Part shown: positions 1-11,749 of the stretch, in pieces
How positions within the stretch are numbered: the stretch's first letter is position 1
Layout: every line of letters starts with the position of its first letter
NCBI RefSeq assembly: GCF_004681965.1
Contig: NZ_SMLL01000006.1
Location: 186,001 to 250,000, forward strand
Reading direction: 5' to 3'
DNA from: Ramlibacter rhizophilus
Lineage (GTDB): Bacteria; Pseudomonadota; Gammaproteobacteria; Burkholderiales; Burkholderiaceae_C
DNA: 64,000 nucleotides
Position numbers and translations under genes: made by a program
Notes under the pieces: generated by a model
Told to the model about the DNA's origin: nothing
The model's database searches: none
Seen by the model: the letters and a program-made list of their open reading frames with translations, nothing else

Positions 1-640
1 CCGCTTCCACCGCCTGTCGCACCACGGCCGGGTCCAGGCCGTACATGTCCGCGAACTCGTCCATGGGTCGCCCGCTGGCCTTGAAGGCGCGCACCAGGGC
101 CTCGCGCCGCGCGGTCTGCGCCGCCAGTTCGGCAAACGCCTCGTCCAGCAGCGACAGCGCCGTCTCGTCCTGCGTGCGGACCTGCTCCAGGTAGGCCTCG
201 CGCGAGAGGCCGCTTGCCTGCACCGTGCGCACCAGGTGCGCCACCGCCCAGGCACGGGCCGCCTCCGAACCGCGGGCTTGCCGGCGGCGGAAGACCTCGA
301 CGATGGCGTGCTGCACGTGCTCGGGTGCGACCGGCTCGACCGGCTCGCCGTCCAGGTCGTGGCGTGCGTCGCCCTCGGCCACGGCCTCCAGGTAGCGGGT
401 GGACCGCACGTGCTGGCCCAGGGCCTGCTTCAGCTCGTCCTTGGCGAAGTCGCCCGGGTGGCGGGCCATGAGGTCCTCGAACACGCCGCGCTTGAGCGGC
501 CGGAAGCGCGCGCCGAAGAGCCGCGGATACAGCTCCCACAGCCGGTTCAGCAGGGGATGCACGGTGCGCGGCGCGCGGGCCGTCTTGCGGCTGGCCTTGG
601 CCGGGCGCGGCGGCGGGGACTGGGATTCGGTTTCGCTCAT
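1..640 (-). CDS. ProQ/FinO-domain RNA-binding protein (partial, runs off the window start)
   Basis: This gene reads leftward from an ATG at 640 and is open to position 1, so at least 213 residues are visible and the C-terminus is missing. A short basic Ser/Pro/Lys leader is followed by a segment of about 80 residues (LLNRLWELYPRLFGARFRPL, then GVFEDL and LGQHVRSTRYL) typical of the ProQ/FinO fold, which binds structured small RNAs and mRNA 3' ends. The later half is helical and charged. Only 41 bp separate it from the divergent slyD-like gene, so both promoters share that gap. The family call is from remembered motifs; the exact orthologue is unknown. Confidence 0.8.
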   Translation of the reverse strand, partial: MSETESQSPPPRPAKASRKTARAPRTVHPLLNRLWELYPRLFGARFRPLKRGVFEDLMARHPGDFAKDELKQALGQHVRSTRYLEAVAEGDARHDLDGEPVEPVAPEHVQHAIVEVFRRRQARGSEAARAWAVAHLVRTVQASGLSREAYLEQVRTQDETALSLLDEAFAELAAQTARREALVRAFKASGRPMDEFADMYGLDPAVVRQAVEA

Positions 641-681
641 GTGGCTGCGACTGTAGCGGGCCGGGTTGCACAATCCGGCCC

Positions 682-1158
682 ATGAACATCGACAAAGATT
701 CCGTGGTGACGATGCGCGTGCGCATCGCCGATGACAAGGGCCAGCTGATCCAGGACGGCAAGCAGCCCATGGCCTACCTGCATGGCGGCTACGACAACAC
801 CTTTCCCAAGATCGAGGAGGCGCTGCAGGGCCGCACCGTGGGCGACGAGCTGTCGCTGGTGCTCACACCCGCCGAGGGCTTCGGAGAGCGCGACGAGGCG
901 CTGCTGCGCACCCTGCCCAAGCGGGACTTCCCGCCCGGGGTGAAGGTGGGCGGCCAGCTGGAAATGCCCGGGCCCAACGGCCATCCGCTGCCCTTCACCG
1001 TGAGCAAGATCAAGGGCGACACGGTGCACCTGGACGGCAACCATCCCCTGGCCGGACGCACCCTGCGGCTGTCGATCAAGGTGACCGGCGTGCGGCCGGC
1101 CAGCGCCGAGGAACTCGCGCACCGGCACGTGCACGGCGAAGGTGGGCATCACCACTGA
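682..1158 (+). CDS. slyD: SlyD-like FKBP-type peptidyl-prolyl cis-trans isomerase
   Basis: This 158-residue cytoplasmic protein has the SlyD arrangement. A split FKBP domain at both ends (YLHGGYDNTFPKIEEALQG and the C-terminal HPLAGRTLRLSIKVTGVR) surrounds an insert-in-flap chaperone domain of about residues 70-125. The family catalyses proline isomerisation and acts as a folding chaperone. The C-terminus is short and His-rich (HRHVHGEGGHHH), a reduced form of the metal-binding tail of enterobacterial SlyD. The ATG at 682 directly precedes the conserved start. The gene converges on gap, and a hairpin lies between the two. Confidence 0.9.
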   Translation: MNIDKDSVVTMRVRIADDKGQLIQDGKQPMAYLHGGYDNTFPKIEEALQGRTVGDELSLVLTPAEGFGERDEALLRTLPKRDFPPGVKVGGQLEMPGPNGHPLPFTVSKIKGDTVHLDGNHPLAGRTLRLSIKVTGVRPASAEELAHRHVHGEGGHHH

Positions 1159-1164
1159 AATGGA

Positions 1165-1193
1165 ACGCCGGCGGGCCGTGGCGCCGCCGGCGT
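1165..1193. terminator. Candidate hairpin terminator between convergent slyD and gap
   Basis: A perfect 10-bp inverted repeat (1165-1174 with 1184-1193) and a 9-nt loop sit between the stop codons of two convergent genes. No clear T-tract follows on either strand, so it may be a weak or Rho-assisted terminator or only a 3'-end protecting hairpin. Confidence 0.45.
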
Positions 1194-1214
1194 GTCTCCT
1201 GGCCGACGCGACGT

Positions 1215-4275
<3,061 letters not shown>

Positions 4276-4397
4276 CGAGGGCAGCTCCGGGGGAAAAGGC
4301 GGGGAGGGGTGGGACTGGGGGAAACCCGGCATTTTAGCGGCCACCCCCCGAACCGGCTGAGAAGCCGCAGCGGGCGGCCATGGTCTAAAGTGCCGCG

Positions 4398-4766
4398 ATG
4401 CGCGCGCTCCATCTCACCGCCGACCTGTACCGCTGTCGCTGCGCCGCGGGCTGGCTGTCCACCGCCGAGCCGCTGCGCTCGGCGCTGCGGCAGGTGGCCG
4501 AGGCGGGCGGCTTCGAAACCCATGGCGAGCTGTTCTGCACCGAGAGCGACGGCCCCGTCTCGGGCGTGCTCCTGATGCGCGGTGCGCGGCTGGACCTGCG
4601 CACCGCACCGGCCGCGCGCGGCGCGCTGCTGGACCTGCAGATCGCCCTGGACGGCGAGGACGAGCACTCGGCCGCGCAGGCCCGTGCGCTGATGGAAGCC
4701 CTGGTGGCGCGCTTCGCGCCGGAGTGGACCGAGCAGCGCTCGCTCGACCGGGGCGACGAGGCGTGA
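4398..4766 (+). CDS. SpeD-like (S-adenosylmethionine decarboxylase family) protein lacking catalytic residues
   Basis: This 122-residue protein resembles the small SpeD-like proteins of Comamonadaceae: N-terminal LHLTADLY, a GELF segment, a VLL strand, then LDL and [14 protein letters not shown]. In active SpeD the VLL strand leads into ESH, whose serine becomes the pyruvoyl cofactor, then HTWPE and a cysteine. Here those positions read RGA (61-63), LRTAPAA and LQIALDG. The processing serine, the histidine and the cysteine all appear to be missing, so decarboxylase activity is not expected. Its stop overlaps a possible GTG start of the downstream nucleotidyltransferase, implying coupling. The family assignment is moderate; a role cannot be assigned. 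Confidence 0.55.
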   Translation: MRALHLTADLYRCRCAAGWLSTAEPLRSALRQVAEAGGFETHGELFCTESDGPVSGVLLMRGARLDLRTAPAARGALLDLQIALDGEDEHSAAQARALMEALVARFAPEWTEQRSLDRGDEA

Positions 4767-4777
4767 GCGGCGCCCCG

Positions 4778-5506
4778 ATGACCAGCCCGCCGCAGCGGCC
4801 CGCAGGGGCCATGGTGCTGGCGGCGGGACGCGGCGAGCGCATGCGGCCGCTGACCGACCAGTGCCCCAAGCCGCTGCTCGAAGTGCGCGGCAAGCCGCTG
4901 ATGCAGTGGCACCTGGAGGCCCTCTCGCGCGAGGGCATCGAGACGGTGGTGGTCAACACCGCCTGGCTGGGCGAGCAGGTGGAGGCCGCCTTCGGCGAGC
5001 GTGCGCAGTGGAGCGACGCCAGCCCCCAGCGGCTGCTCTATTCCCACGAAGGCCGCGACTTCGGCGGCGCCCTGGAGACAGCCGGCGGCATCGTGCGTGC
5101 CCTGCCACTGCTGGACGAGGTCTTCTGGGTGGTGGCGGGCGACGTCTTCATGCCGCAGTTTCCCTTCGCGCGCCAGGCCCGCGAACGCTTCATGGCGGGC
5201 GATGCGTCGGCGCACCTCTGGCTGGTGCCCAATCCGCCGCACAACCCGCGCGGCGACTTCGGCCTCGCGAGCGACGGCCGGGCCGTCAACGAGGCCGCCG
5301 AGCGCTACACCTTCTCCACCGTCGCCCTGTACCGCAAGGCCTTCTTCGCCGGCTTCGTCCCCGGCAACCCGCAGGGCCTTCGCGCCCCGCTCGCGCCGCT
5401 GCTGCGCGCCGCCATGGACAATGGCGCGGTCACGGCCGAACTCTGGACCGGGGGCTGGACCGATGTGGGCACCCCGGAGCGCCTGGCCCAACTCAACGCA
5501 CCATGA
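4778..5506 (+). CDS. murU: MurU-like sugar-phosphate nucleotidyltransferase
   Basis: This protein of about 242 residues begins with the nucleotidyltransferase signature VLAAGRGERMRPLTD followed by PKPLLEVRGKPLMQW, and has VVAGDVF as the metal-binding segment. Its length and C-terminus (TGGWTDVGTPERLAQLN) match MurU, which converts MurNAc-1-phosphate to UDP-MurNAc in cell-wall recycling. A GTG at 4763 overlapping the previous stop is an alternative start. The partner kinase AmgK is encoded separately at 15556. The gene overlaps pepP by 4 bp (ATGA). A related hexose-1-phosphate nucleotidylyltransferase cannot be excluded. Confidence 0.8.
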   Translation: MTSPPQRPAGAMVLAAGRGERMRPLTDQCPKPLLEVRGKPLMQWHLEALSREGIETVVVNTAWLGEQVEAAFGERAQWSDASPQRLLYSHEGRDFGGALETAGGIVRALPLLDEVFWVVAGDVFMPQFPFARQARERFMAGDASAHLWLVPNPPHNPRGDFGLASDGRAVNEAAERYTFSTVALYRKAFFAGFVPGNPQGLRAPLAPLLRAAMDNGAVTAELWTGGWTDVGTPERLAQLNAP

Positions 5507-6888
5507 ACCACTCCGTCCACGCCGATCGACGCGCCCGCGTCGCCCGGGCCATCGGCCCCGGCGGCATCGCCATCGTCCCCACCGCCCCGGAACGCCCGCG
5601 CAACCGGGACAGCGACTTCCTCTACCGGCACGACAGCTACTTCTACTACCTCACCGGCTTCACCGAGCCGAACGCCTGGCTGGTGATCACCGGGGACGGC
5701 CGCAGCACGCTCTTTTGCGCCCCCAAGGACCTGGAACGCGAGATCTGGGACGGCTTTCGGCTCGGCCCCGAGGCCGCGCCCGGGGCACTGGGCGTGGACA
5801 GCGCGATGTCGGTCGCCGAACTCGACGCGCAGCTTCCGCGCCTGCTGGAAAACCGGGACGCGGTGTGGTTCCCCTTCGCGATCCACGCCGGCCTGGAGGC
5901 GCAGGTGGCGAGCTGGCTCGCCCGCGTGCGGGCCCGGGTGCGCTTCGGCGCGCTGTGCCCCGAGCAGCAGCGCGACCTGTGCGCCGTGCTGGACGAGATG
6001 CGCCTGGTCAAGGACGCGCTCGAACTGGACACCATGCGCCGGGCCGCCGCCATCAGCGCACGGGCCCATGTGCGCGCCATGCAGGCGAGCGCCCGCATGC
6101 TGCGCCAAGGCCACGACGTGCGCGAGTACCACCTGGACGCCGAGCTGCTGCACGAGTTCCGCGCCGGCGGCTCGCAGGCGCCTGCGTACAACTCCATCGT
6201 CGCCGCAGGACCCAACGCCTGCGTGCTGCACTACCGCGCCGACGCGGCGCCGGTGCGCGCGGGCGAGCTGGTGCTGATCGATGCCGGCTGCGAGCTGGAC
6301 GGCTATGCCAGCGACATCACGCGCACCTTTCCAGCCGACGGCCGCTTCACCGGCCCGCAGCGCGCGCTCTACGAGCTGGTGCTGGCCTCCCAGGACGCGG
6401 CGGTGGAGTCCACCCGCCCAGGCGCCCGCTTCACCGACCCGCACGAAGCCACCGTGCGGGTGCTGTCGCAGGGCCTGCTCGACCTGGGCCTGCTGGACCG
6501 CGACAAGGTGGGCGGCCTGGAGGACGTGATCGCGCAGCGCGCCTACTTCCAGTTCTACATGCACCGCACCGGCCACTGGCTGGGCATGGACGTGCACGAC
6601 TGCGGCAGCTACGTGGAGCCGGGCGAGGCCGGCGAGGTGAGCGAGCGCAAGGACCCGCTGTCCGGCGAAATCATCAAGAACCGCCCCAGCCGCATCCTGC
6701 GCCCGGGCATGGTGCTCACCATCGAGCCGGGCCTGTACGTGCGGCCGGCCGAGGGCGTTCCCGAGGCCTTCCACCACCTGGGCATCCGCATCGAGGACGA
6801 CGCGGTCGTCACCGAGGGCGGCTGCGAGCTGATCACGCGCGGCGTGCCGGTGAAGGCGGACGAGATCGAGGCGCTGATGCGGGATTGA
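5503..6888 (+). CDS. pepP: Xaa-Pro aminopeptidase (aminopeptidase P, M24B)
   Basis: A 461-residue cytosolic metallopeptidase that removes N-terminal residues preceding proline. It has the creatinase-like N-terminal domain (residues ~1-170, with SDFLYRHDSYFYYLTGF) and a C-terminal pita-bread domain. The dinuclear metal ligands are visible: Asp260 and Asp271 in LIDAGCELDGYASDITRTF, the His in HRTGHWLGMDVHD, and Glu in TIEPGLYV and GIRIEDDAVV. The ATG at 5503 overlaps the murU-like stop, indicating translational coupling. Confidence 0.95.
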   Translation: MNHSVHADRRARVARAIGPGGIAIVPTAPERPRNRDSDFLYRHDSYFYYLTGFTEPNAWLVITGDGRSTLFCAPKDLEREIWDGFRLGPEAAPGALGVDSAMSVAELDAQLPRLLENRDAVWFPFAIHAGLEAQVASWLARVRARVRFGALCPEQQRDLCAVLDEMRLVKDALELDTMRRAAAISARAHVRAMQASARMLRQGHDVREYHLDAELLHEFRAGGSQAPAYNSIVAAGPNACVLHYRADAAPVRAGELVLIDAGCELDGYASDITRTFPADGRFTGPQRALYELVLASQDAAVESTRPGARFTDPHEATVRVLSQGLLDLGLLDRDKVGGLEDVIAQRAYFQFYMHRTGHWLGMDVHDCGSYVEPGEAGEVSERKDPLSGEIIKNRPSRILRPGMVLTIEPGLYVRPAEGVPEAFHHLGIRIEDDAVVTEGGCELITRGVPVKADEIEALMRD

Positions 6889-6996
6889 GGCACCAGGCCC
6901 CGGGGGGGGGCGGCTATCGATAGGTTAGCCAAATCCAAGTTCCCGACATCATTGCGAATGCCTATCATTCGTCGGGTCGATCCCCTGGAGTTCACC

Positions 6997-7230
6997 ATGG
7001 CCCGCCTTGCCATCGCTCAGCTTCCCACCCTGAAGAAAACCGCCAGCTACTACCTCATGCACATCGTGGTCGCCATTACGGTGGCCTATGCCGTCACCGG
7101 CAACCTGATGGTGTCGCTGACCCTCAGCCTGATCGAGCCGACGGTCCAGGCGGTCGCCTTCTTCGTGCACGAGAAGGCGTGGAGCCGCCGCGAGCGCGCC
7201 CGCAGCGAGGCGCTTGCGGCTGCGGCCTGA
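6997..7230 (+). CDS. DUF2061 small membrane protein
   Basis: A 77-residue protein with two predicted membrane segments around the DUF2061 pattern: YYLMHIVVAITVAYAVTGN and then LSLIEPTVQAVAFFVHEKAW. The family is widespread and uncharacterised. The start at 6997 is preceded by CTGGAG at a good distance; an in-frame ATG at 6952 is possible but has no evident ribosome-binding site. It stands alone between pepP and maeB, about 85 bp downstream of a G9 run. Confidence 0.8.
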   Translation: MARLAIAQLPTLKKTASYYLMHIVVAITVAYAVTGNLMVSLTLSLIEPTVQAVAFFVHEKAWSRRERARSEALAAAA

Positions 7231-7329
7231 GCGTAGGCCCGCAAGGGGGCAGGTCTACAATCCGCGCCACCCAGAACAGGCCCGGCTGCGCCCCCGACAG
7301 CGGCTCTCGGGCGAGGAGAGAAGTTCCCC

Positions 7330-9642
7330 ATGTCCAGCACCCCCCCGGCCCCACCCGAAGACAAGCGCGCCCTGCTGCGCCAGGCTGCGCTCGAGTACCA
7401 CGAGTTCCCCACGCCGGGCAAGGTATCGATCCAGGCCACCAAGCAGCTGATCAACCAGCACGACCTGGCGCTGGCCTACTCGCCGGGGGTGGCAGCGCCC
7501 TGCGAAGAGATCGTCAAGGACCCGGTCAACGCCTTCCGCTACACCAGCCGCGGCAACCTCGTGGCCGTGGTCACCAACGGCACCGCGGTGCTCGGTTTGG
7601 GCGATATCGGGCCGCTGGCGGCCAAGCCGGTGATGGAGGGCAAGGGCGTCCTGTTCAAGAAGTTCGCGGGCATCGATGTGTTCGACATCGAGATCAACGA
7701 GAAGCACGACCTGGACAAGCTGGTCGATGTCATCGCCGCGCTGGAGCCCACGTTCGGCGGCATCAACCTCGAGGACATCAAGGCGCCGGACTGCTTCTAC
7801 GTGGAGCGCAAGTTGCGCGAGCGCATGAAGATCCCCGTCTTCCACGATGACCAGCACGGCACGGCCATCGTGGTGGGCGCGGCCATCCTCAACGGCCTGA
7901 AGGTCGTGGGCAAGAAAATCGAGGAGGTGAAGCTGGTCACCTCCGGCGCGGGCGCGGCGGCGCTGGCCTGCCTGCAGCTGCTGGTCAAGCTGGGGCTTCC
8001 GCGCCAGAACATCTTCGCCACCGACCTGGCCGGCGTGGTGTACGAAGGCCGCACCGAGCTCATGGACGAGGACAAGATCCAGTTCGCGCAGAAGACCTCG
8101 GCGCGCACGCTGGCCGACATCGTCGCGGGCGCGGACATCTTCCTGGGCCTGTCGGCGGGAGGCGTGCTCAAGCCGGCCATGGTCGAGAGCATGGCGCCCA
8201 ACCCGCTGATCCTGGCTCTGGCCAATCCCAACCCGGAGATCGCCCCGGACGAGGCCAAGGCCGTGCGCCCGGATGCGATCCTCGCAACCGGTCGCACCGA
8301 CTACCCGAACCAGGTCAACAACGTCCTGTGCTTCCCCTACATCTTCCGGGGCGCACTCGATTCCGGCGCGACCACCATCACGGACGAGATGGAGATCGCG
8401 GCGGTGCACGCCATCGCGGAGCTGGCGCAGGCCGAGCAGAGCGAGGTAGTGGCCGCGGCCTACGCCGGACAGCAGCTCGCCTTCGGGCCGGACTACCTCA
8501 TCCCCAAGCCCTTCGATCCGCGGCTGATGATGAAGATCGCGCCGGCCGTGGCGCAGGCGGCGGTGGACAGCGGGGTGGCGCTGCGCCCCATCCAGGACAT
8601 GGACGCCTACCGCGAGAAGCTGCAAAGCTTCGTCTATGCCTCGGGCACGACCATGAAGCCGATCATCGCGGCGGCCCGGCTCGCGCCGCGCAAGCGCGTG
8701 GCCTACTGCGAAGGCGAGGAAGAGCGCGTGCTGCGCGCCGCGCAGATCGTGGTGGACGAACGCATCGCCCGGCCGACGCTGATCGGGCGGCCGGCCATCA
8801 TCGCGCAGCGCATCGATAAGTTCGGCCTGCGGCTTCGCAGCGACATCGACTACGACGTGGTCAACGTCGAGCACGACCTGCGCTACCGCGACTTCTGGCA
8901 GACCTACCACCGCATGGCCGAGCGCAAGGGTGTGACGGCCCAGATGGCCAAGATCGAGATGCGCCGCCGCCTGACCCTGATCGGCGCCATGCTGCTGCAC
9001 AAGGGCGAAGTGGACGGGATGATCTGCGGCACCTGGGGCCTGACCTCGCTGCACCTGCACTACATCGACCAGGTGATCGGCCGCCGCGCCGGCTGCCAGA
9101 CCTACGCCTGCATGAACGGCCTGGTGCTGCCCGGCCGCCAGGTGTTCCTGGTGGACACCCACGTCAACTACGACCCCACGGCCGAGCAACTGGCGGAAAT
9201 CGCCGTCATGGCGGCCGAAGAGATGATGCGCTTCGGCATCCGGCCCAAGGCGGCCCTGCTGTCGCACTCCAGCTTCGGCAGCAGCAACCAGCCCAGTGCG
9301 GTGAAGATGCGGCAGGTGCTGGAGCTGCTGCGGGTGCAGGCGCCCTGGCTCGAAGTGGACGGGGAAATGCACGGCGACGTGGCCCTGGACGGCGCCGCGC
9401 GCATGAAACTCATGCCACGCAGCACGCTCGCCGGCGACGCCAACCTGCTGGTGCTGCCCAACATCGACGCGGCCAACATCTCCTACAACCTGCTCAAGAC
9501 GGCGGCGGGCGGCAACATTGCCATCGGCCCGGTGCTGCTCGGGGCAGCTCAGCCGGTGCACATCCTCACGGCCAGCACCACGGTGAGGCGCATCGTCAAT
9601 ATGACAGCTTTGACAGTGGCCGACGCCAACGCCAGCCGATAA
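7330..9642 (+). CDS. maeB: NADP-dependent malic enzyme with C-terminal phosphotransacetylase-like domain
   Basis: A 770-residue MaeB-type enzyme that decarboxylates malate to pyruvate with reduction of NADP. Residues ~20-430 form the malic enzyme domain ([33 protein letters not shown], and the Rossmann segment SGAGAAALA). Residues ~440-765 form the phosphate acetyl/butyryltransferase-like domain, which in MaeB enzymes is regulatory and binds acetyl-CoA. Length and domain order are normal. GAGGAGAG lies just upstream of the ATG. It is a single-gene unit and probably supplies NADPH and pyruvate during growth on C4 acids. Confidence 0.95.
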   Translation: MSSTPPAPPEDKRALLRQAALEYHEFPTPGKVSIQATKQLINQHDLALAYSPGVAAPCEEIVKDPVNAFRYTSRGNLVAVVTNGTAVLGLGDIGPLAAKPVMEGKGVLFKKFAGIDVFDIEINEKHDLDKLVDVIAALEPTFGGINLEDIKAPDCFYVERKLRERMKIPVFHDDQHGTAIVVGAAILNGLKVVGKKIEEVKLVTSGAGAAALACLQLLVKLGLPRQNIFATDLAGVVYEGRTELMDEDKIQFAQKTSARTLADIVAGADIFLGLSAGGVLKPAMVESMAPNPLILALANPNPEIAPDEAKAVRPDAILATGRTDYPNQVNNVLCFPYIFRGALDSGATTITDEMEIAAVHAIAELAQAEQSEVVAAAYAGQQLAFGPDYLIPKPFDPRLMMKIAPAVAQAAVDSGVALRPIQDMDAYREKLQSFVYASGTTMKPIIAAARLAPRKRVAYCEGEEERVLRAAQIVVDERIARPTLIGRPAIIAQRIDKFGLRLRSDIDYDVVNVEHDLRYRDFWQTYHRMAERKGVTAQMAKIEMRRRLTLIGAMLLHKGEVDGMICGTWGLTSLHLHYIDQVIGRRAGCQTYACMNGLVLPGRQVFLVDTHVNYDPTAEQLAEIAVMAAEEMMRFGIRPKAALLSHSSFGSSNQPSAVKMRQVLELLRVQAPWLEVDGEMHGDVALDGAARMKLMPRSTLAGDANLLVLPNIDAANISYNLLKTAAGGNIAIGPVLLGAAQPVHILTASTTVRRIVNMTALTVADANASR

Positions 9643-9828
9643 GGCCTCGGTCGAAAGCAGGCACTAACTAAGGCCGGTCGCAAGCCATGCACCAAAGGCC
9701 ATACGGCCTGCGCAAAATTTGGGCACCAGCTTGCGTTTCGCGACCGGATCGTTCACACTCGCGCACCTGAACTTTCGGGTTTTCCCGGACGTTCTCCGAA
9801 TTGAAGGTCACCTCAGAAGGCCCAGTCC

Positions 9829-10221
9829 ATGCGCGTTGCCGCGACCAAGTTTGCGCTCACTAGCATCTTGTTTTCGGCAGTGGTCACCGGTCTGGCAGAC
9901 GCCAGGACGCCGGTGGATCCAGCCCCGGCAGTTTCAGCCACGGTTTCCGTGGCCGAGCTGCCCAGGCAGGGGCGTGAGACCTTCGAGCTGATCCGCCAAG
10001 GCGGGCCGTTCCCCTACAGCAAGGACGGCACGGTCTTCTTCAATCGGGAGCGTCTGTTGCCGCCCAACAAGCGGGGCTACTACCGGGAATACACCGTGAA
10101 GACACCAGGTTCGCGCGACCGGGGAGCCCGGCGCATCGTGTGCGGAGGGCCGCCACGCGTACCGCATGCCTGCTACTACACCGCAGACCACTACGCCAGT
10201 TTTCGCAAGATTGTGGAGTGA
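9829..10221 (+). CDS. Secreted barnase-type ribonuclease (N1/T1 family)
   Basis: A 130-residue protein with a signal peptide (residues 1 to about 25, ending near GLADA) and a microbial-ribonuclease core. The barnase catalytic residues can be placed: Glu87 in YYREYTV, Arg102 in GARRIVCGG and His121 in YTADHYASF. Cys105 and Cys115 could form a disulfide after export. The family cleaves single-stranded RNA, preferring guanosine. The gene is followed after 7 bp by a barstar homologue, the classical secreted-nuclease/inhibitor arrangement. It may act as a nutritional or competitive exoenzyme or as a toxin module. Confidence 0.85.
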   Translation: MRVAATKFALTSILFSAVVTGLADARTPVDPAPAVSATVSVAELPRQGRETFELIRQGGPFPYSKDGTVFFNRERLLPPNKRGYYREYTVKTPGSRDRGARRIVCGGPPRVPHACYYTADHYASFRKIVE

Positions 10222-10228
10222 ACCCGAA

Positions 10229-10699
10229 ATGAAGCGGGACTTGTTCTTGACCATGGAAAGACACGCGGAGATGAACAAATCTCTTCGCCCCGAGCTCAGC
10301 GAAACGCCTTTGAAGGGCGTGCGCAGCAACATCGTGCAGTCCATCCGCGCCTTCCGCGTGCAGGACCTGCAGGATGCCGCCAGCGCGCTGGGCCACCACT
10401 TCCTGTACGCCAACCTGGCACAGGCCCAGAGCAAGCAGGACGTGCTGGACCTGCTCGCGCAGCAGTTCATGCTGCCGGCGCACTTCGGCAAGAACTTCGA
10501 TGCGCTGTACGACTGCATGACCGACCCCGTGCATAAATCGGGCCCGCAGCCCGGCTTCGTCGTCGTGCTGGAGCAGATCCCGGCGCACGCGAAGTTCGAC
10601 AAGGAAGCGCGCGAGCAGCTGCTCGACATCTTCCGCGACACGGCCGACTACTGGGGAGACCGGAAGATCCCATTCCGGTGCTTCTATTCTTTTCTGTAG
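10229..10699 (+). CDS. Barstar-family ribonuclease inhibitor
   Basis: A 156-residue cytosolic protein whose residues ~40-156 match barstar. The barnase-binding helix is HFGKNFDALYDCMTD, with Asp91 and Asp95 at the positions of barstar Asp35 and Asp39; barstar Trp38 is Tyr94 here. The N-terminal ~40 residues are an extension without a recognised domain. The ATG at 10229 is preceded by GGAG inside the 3' end of the RNase gene. The inhibitor should neutralise RNase that fails to leave the cytoplasm. Confidence 0.85.
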   Translation: MKRDLFLTMERHAEMNKSLRPELSETPLKGVRSNIVQSIRAFRVQDLQDAASALGHHFLYANLAQAQSKQDVLDLLAQQFMLPAHFGKNFDALYDCMTDPVHKSGPQPGFVVVLEQIPAHAKFDKEAREQLLDIFRDTADYWGDRKIPFRCFYSFL

Positions 10700-10733
10700 C
10701 CCGTTCTGCACACACCAGCCAAGCAGAACGGGC
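10699..10733 (+). terminator. 11-bp perfect hairpin directly after the barstar stop codon
   Basis: GCCCGTTCTGC at 10699-10709 pairs perfectly with GCAGAACGGGC at 10723-10733 across a 13-nt loop. The stem begins on the last base of the barstar TAG stop. No T-run follows, so it is either a weak terminator or a 3'-end stabiliser. Confidence 0.5.
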
Positions 10734-10927
10734 GAACGAGGCTCAAGGCGAGAACGCTGCGGCGCCCGCCCCCGTGACCGAGACCGGCGAGAAGATGCCC
10801 ACGGACAAGCTCGTGGACGTGTCGCCCATGGCGCTGCGCATGAGCAGCCCCTTCAACGCCGGGTACTGGCTCACCGCCGCCTGAGGCGATCAGCACGCGG
10901 GCATCCGGGTCACCCCCGGATCCCACA
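10734..10927. other. Intergenic stretch with no convincing gene
   Basis: Between the barstar hairpin and the shared terminator lies a GC-rich segment. An open frame from ATG 10795 to TGA 10884 encodes 29 residues (MPTDKLVDVSPMALRM and then SSPFNAGYWLTAA). Nothing in it matches a family I recognise and no ribosome-binding site is obvious. It could be a small peptide gene or the remnant of a decayed gene. Confidence 0.3.
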
Positions 10928-10929
10928 AG

Positions 10930-10957
10930 AAAAAAGGCCGGCTTGTCCGGCCTTTTT
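10930..10957. terminator. Bidirectional intrinsic terminator
   Basis: An A-tract, a GGCCGG/CCGGCC stem with a 5-nt loop, then TTTTT (10953-10957) gives a symmetric Rho-independent terminator. It serves the rsmA operon arriving from the right and the barnase/barstar unit arriving from the left. Confidence 0.88.
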
Positions 10958-10974
10958 GCATGGGGCGCCGGCGC

Positions 10975-11736
10975 TCAGGCCCCGGCGGCCGCGAGCGCGA
11001 GGTACTCCTCGACCGGCACTTCCTCGGCGCGCCGCTGCAGGTCGAACTCACCCGCGAACCCCCGCTGTTCCAGCCAGCGTCCCAAGGTGTGCCGCAGCAG
11101 CTTGCGCCGCTGGCTGAAGGCCACCTGCACCAGCTCGGACAGGCGAGCGGCGTCCACCGTGGCGGGCTCGGTGCGGGGCACCATGCGCACCACGGCGCTG
11201 TCCACCCGCGGCGGCGGATCGAAGGCCTCGGGCGGCACGAAGAGCACGTCCTCCATCTCGTAGCGCCACTGCAGCATCACCGACAGGCGACCGTAGGCGG
11301 CGGTGGACGGCGCGGCGACCATGCGGTCGATCACCTCCTTTTGCAGCATGAAGTGCTGGTCCTGCACCCGGTCCGCCCAGGGCAGCAGGTGGAACAGGAT
11401 GGGCGAGGAGATGTTGTAGGGCAGGTTGCCCACCACGCGGATCGGCGCGCCCGCGCGCTCGGCCAGCGCACCGAAATCGACCTGGAGTACGTCGGCTTCG
11501 ATGACCTCCAGCTGCGGGTGCCCCCGCAGGCGGGCGGCGAGGTCGCGGTCCAGCTCGATCACGGTGAGCTTGCCCACGCGTTCGACCAGCGGCTGCGTGA
11601 GCGCGGCCAGGCCGGGGCCGATCTCCACCATCGGCTGCCCCGGGCGCGGCGCGATGGCGCGGACGATGGCGTCCAGGATGGCGGGGTCGGCCAGGAAGTG
11701 CTGGCCGAAGCGCTTGCGCGCGACGTGGCGGCTCAC
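10975..11736 (-). CDS. rsmA: 16S rRNA (adenine1518-N6/adenine1519-N6) dimethyltransferase
   Basis: A 253-residue RsmA/KsgA enzyme that dimethylates two adjacent adenosines in the 3' hairpin of 16S rRNA during 30S maturation. The SAM motif [11 protein letters not shown], the KRFGQHFL start and the catalytic [11 protein letters not shown] motif are intact. The best start is a GTG at 11736, 13 bp after the surA stop; a longer frame would run through surA. It is the last gene of the lptD-surA-rsmA unit, an order conserved in many proteobacteria. Confidence 0.94.
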   Translation of the reverse strand: MSRHVARKRFGQHFLADPAILDAIVRAIAPRPGQPMVEIGPGLAALTQPLVERVGKLTVIELDRDLAARLRGHPQLEVIEADVLQVDFGALAERAGAPIRVVGNLPYNISSPILFHLLPWADRVQDQHFMLQKEVIDRMVAAPSTAAYGRLSVMLQWRYEMEDVLFVPPEAFDPPPRVDSAVVRMVPRTEPATVDAARLSELVQVAFSQRRKLLRHTLGRWLEQRGFAGEFDLQRRAEEVPVEEYLALAAAGA

Positions 11737-11749
11737 GGCCTGGCGCGCT

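Noticed and set aside
4354-4374. GGCTGAGAAGCCGCAGC as a fifth copy of the stop-codon repeat
   Set aside because: It diverges after GAAGC, is not at a stop codon and has no matching second arm; similarity is probably chance.
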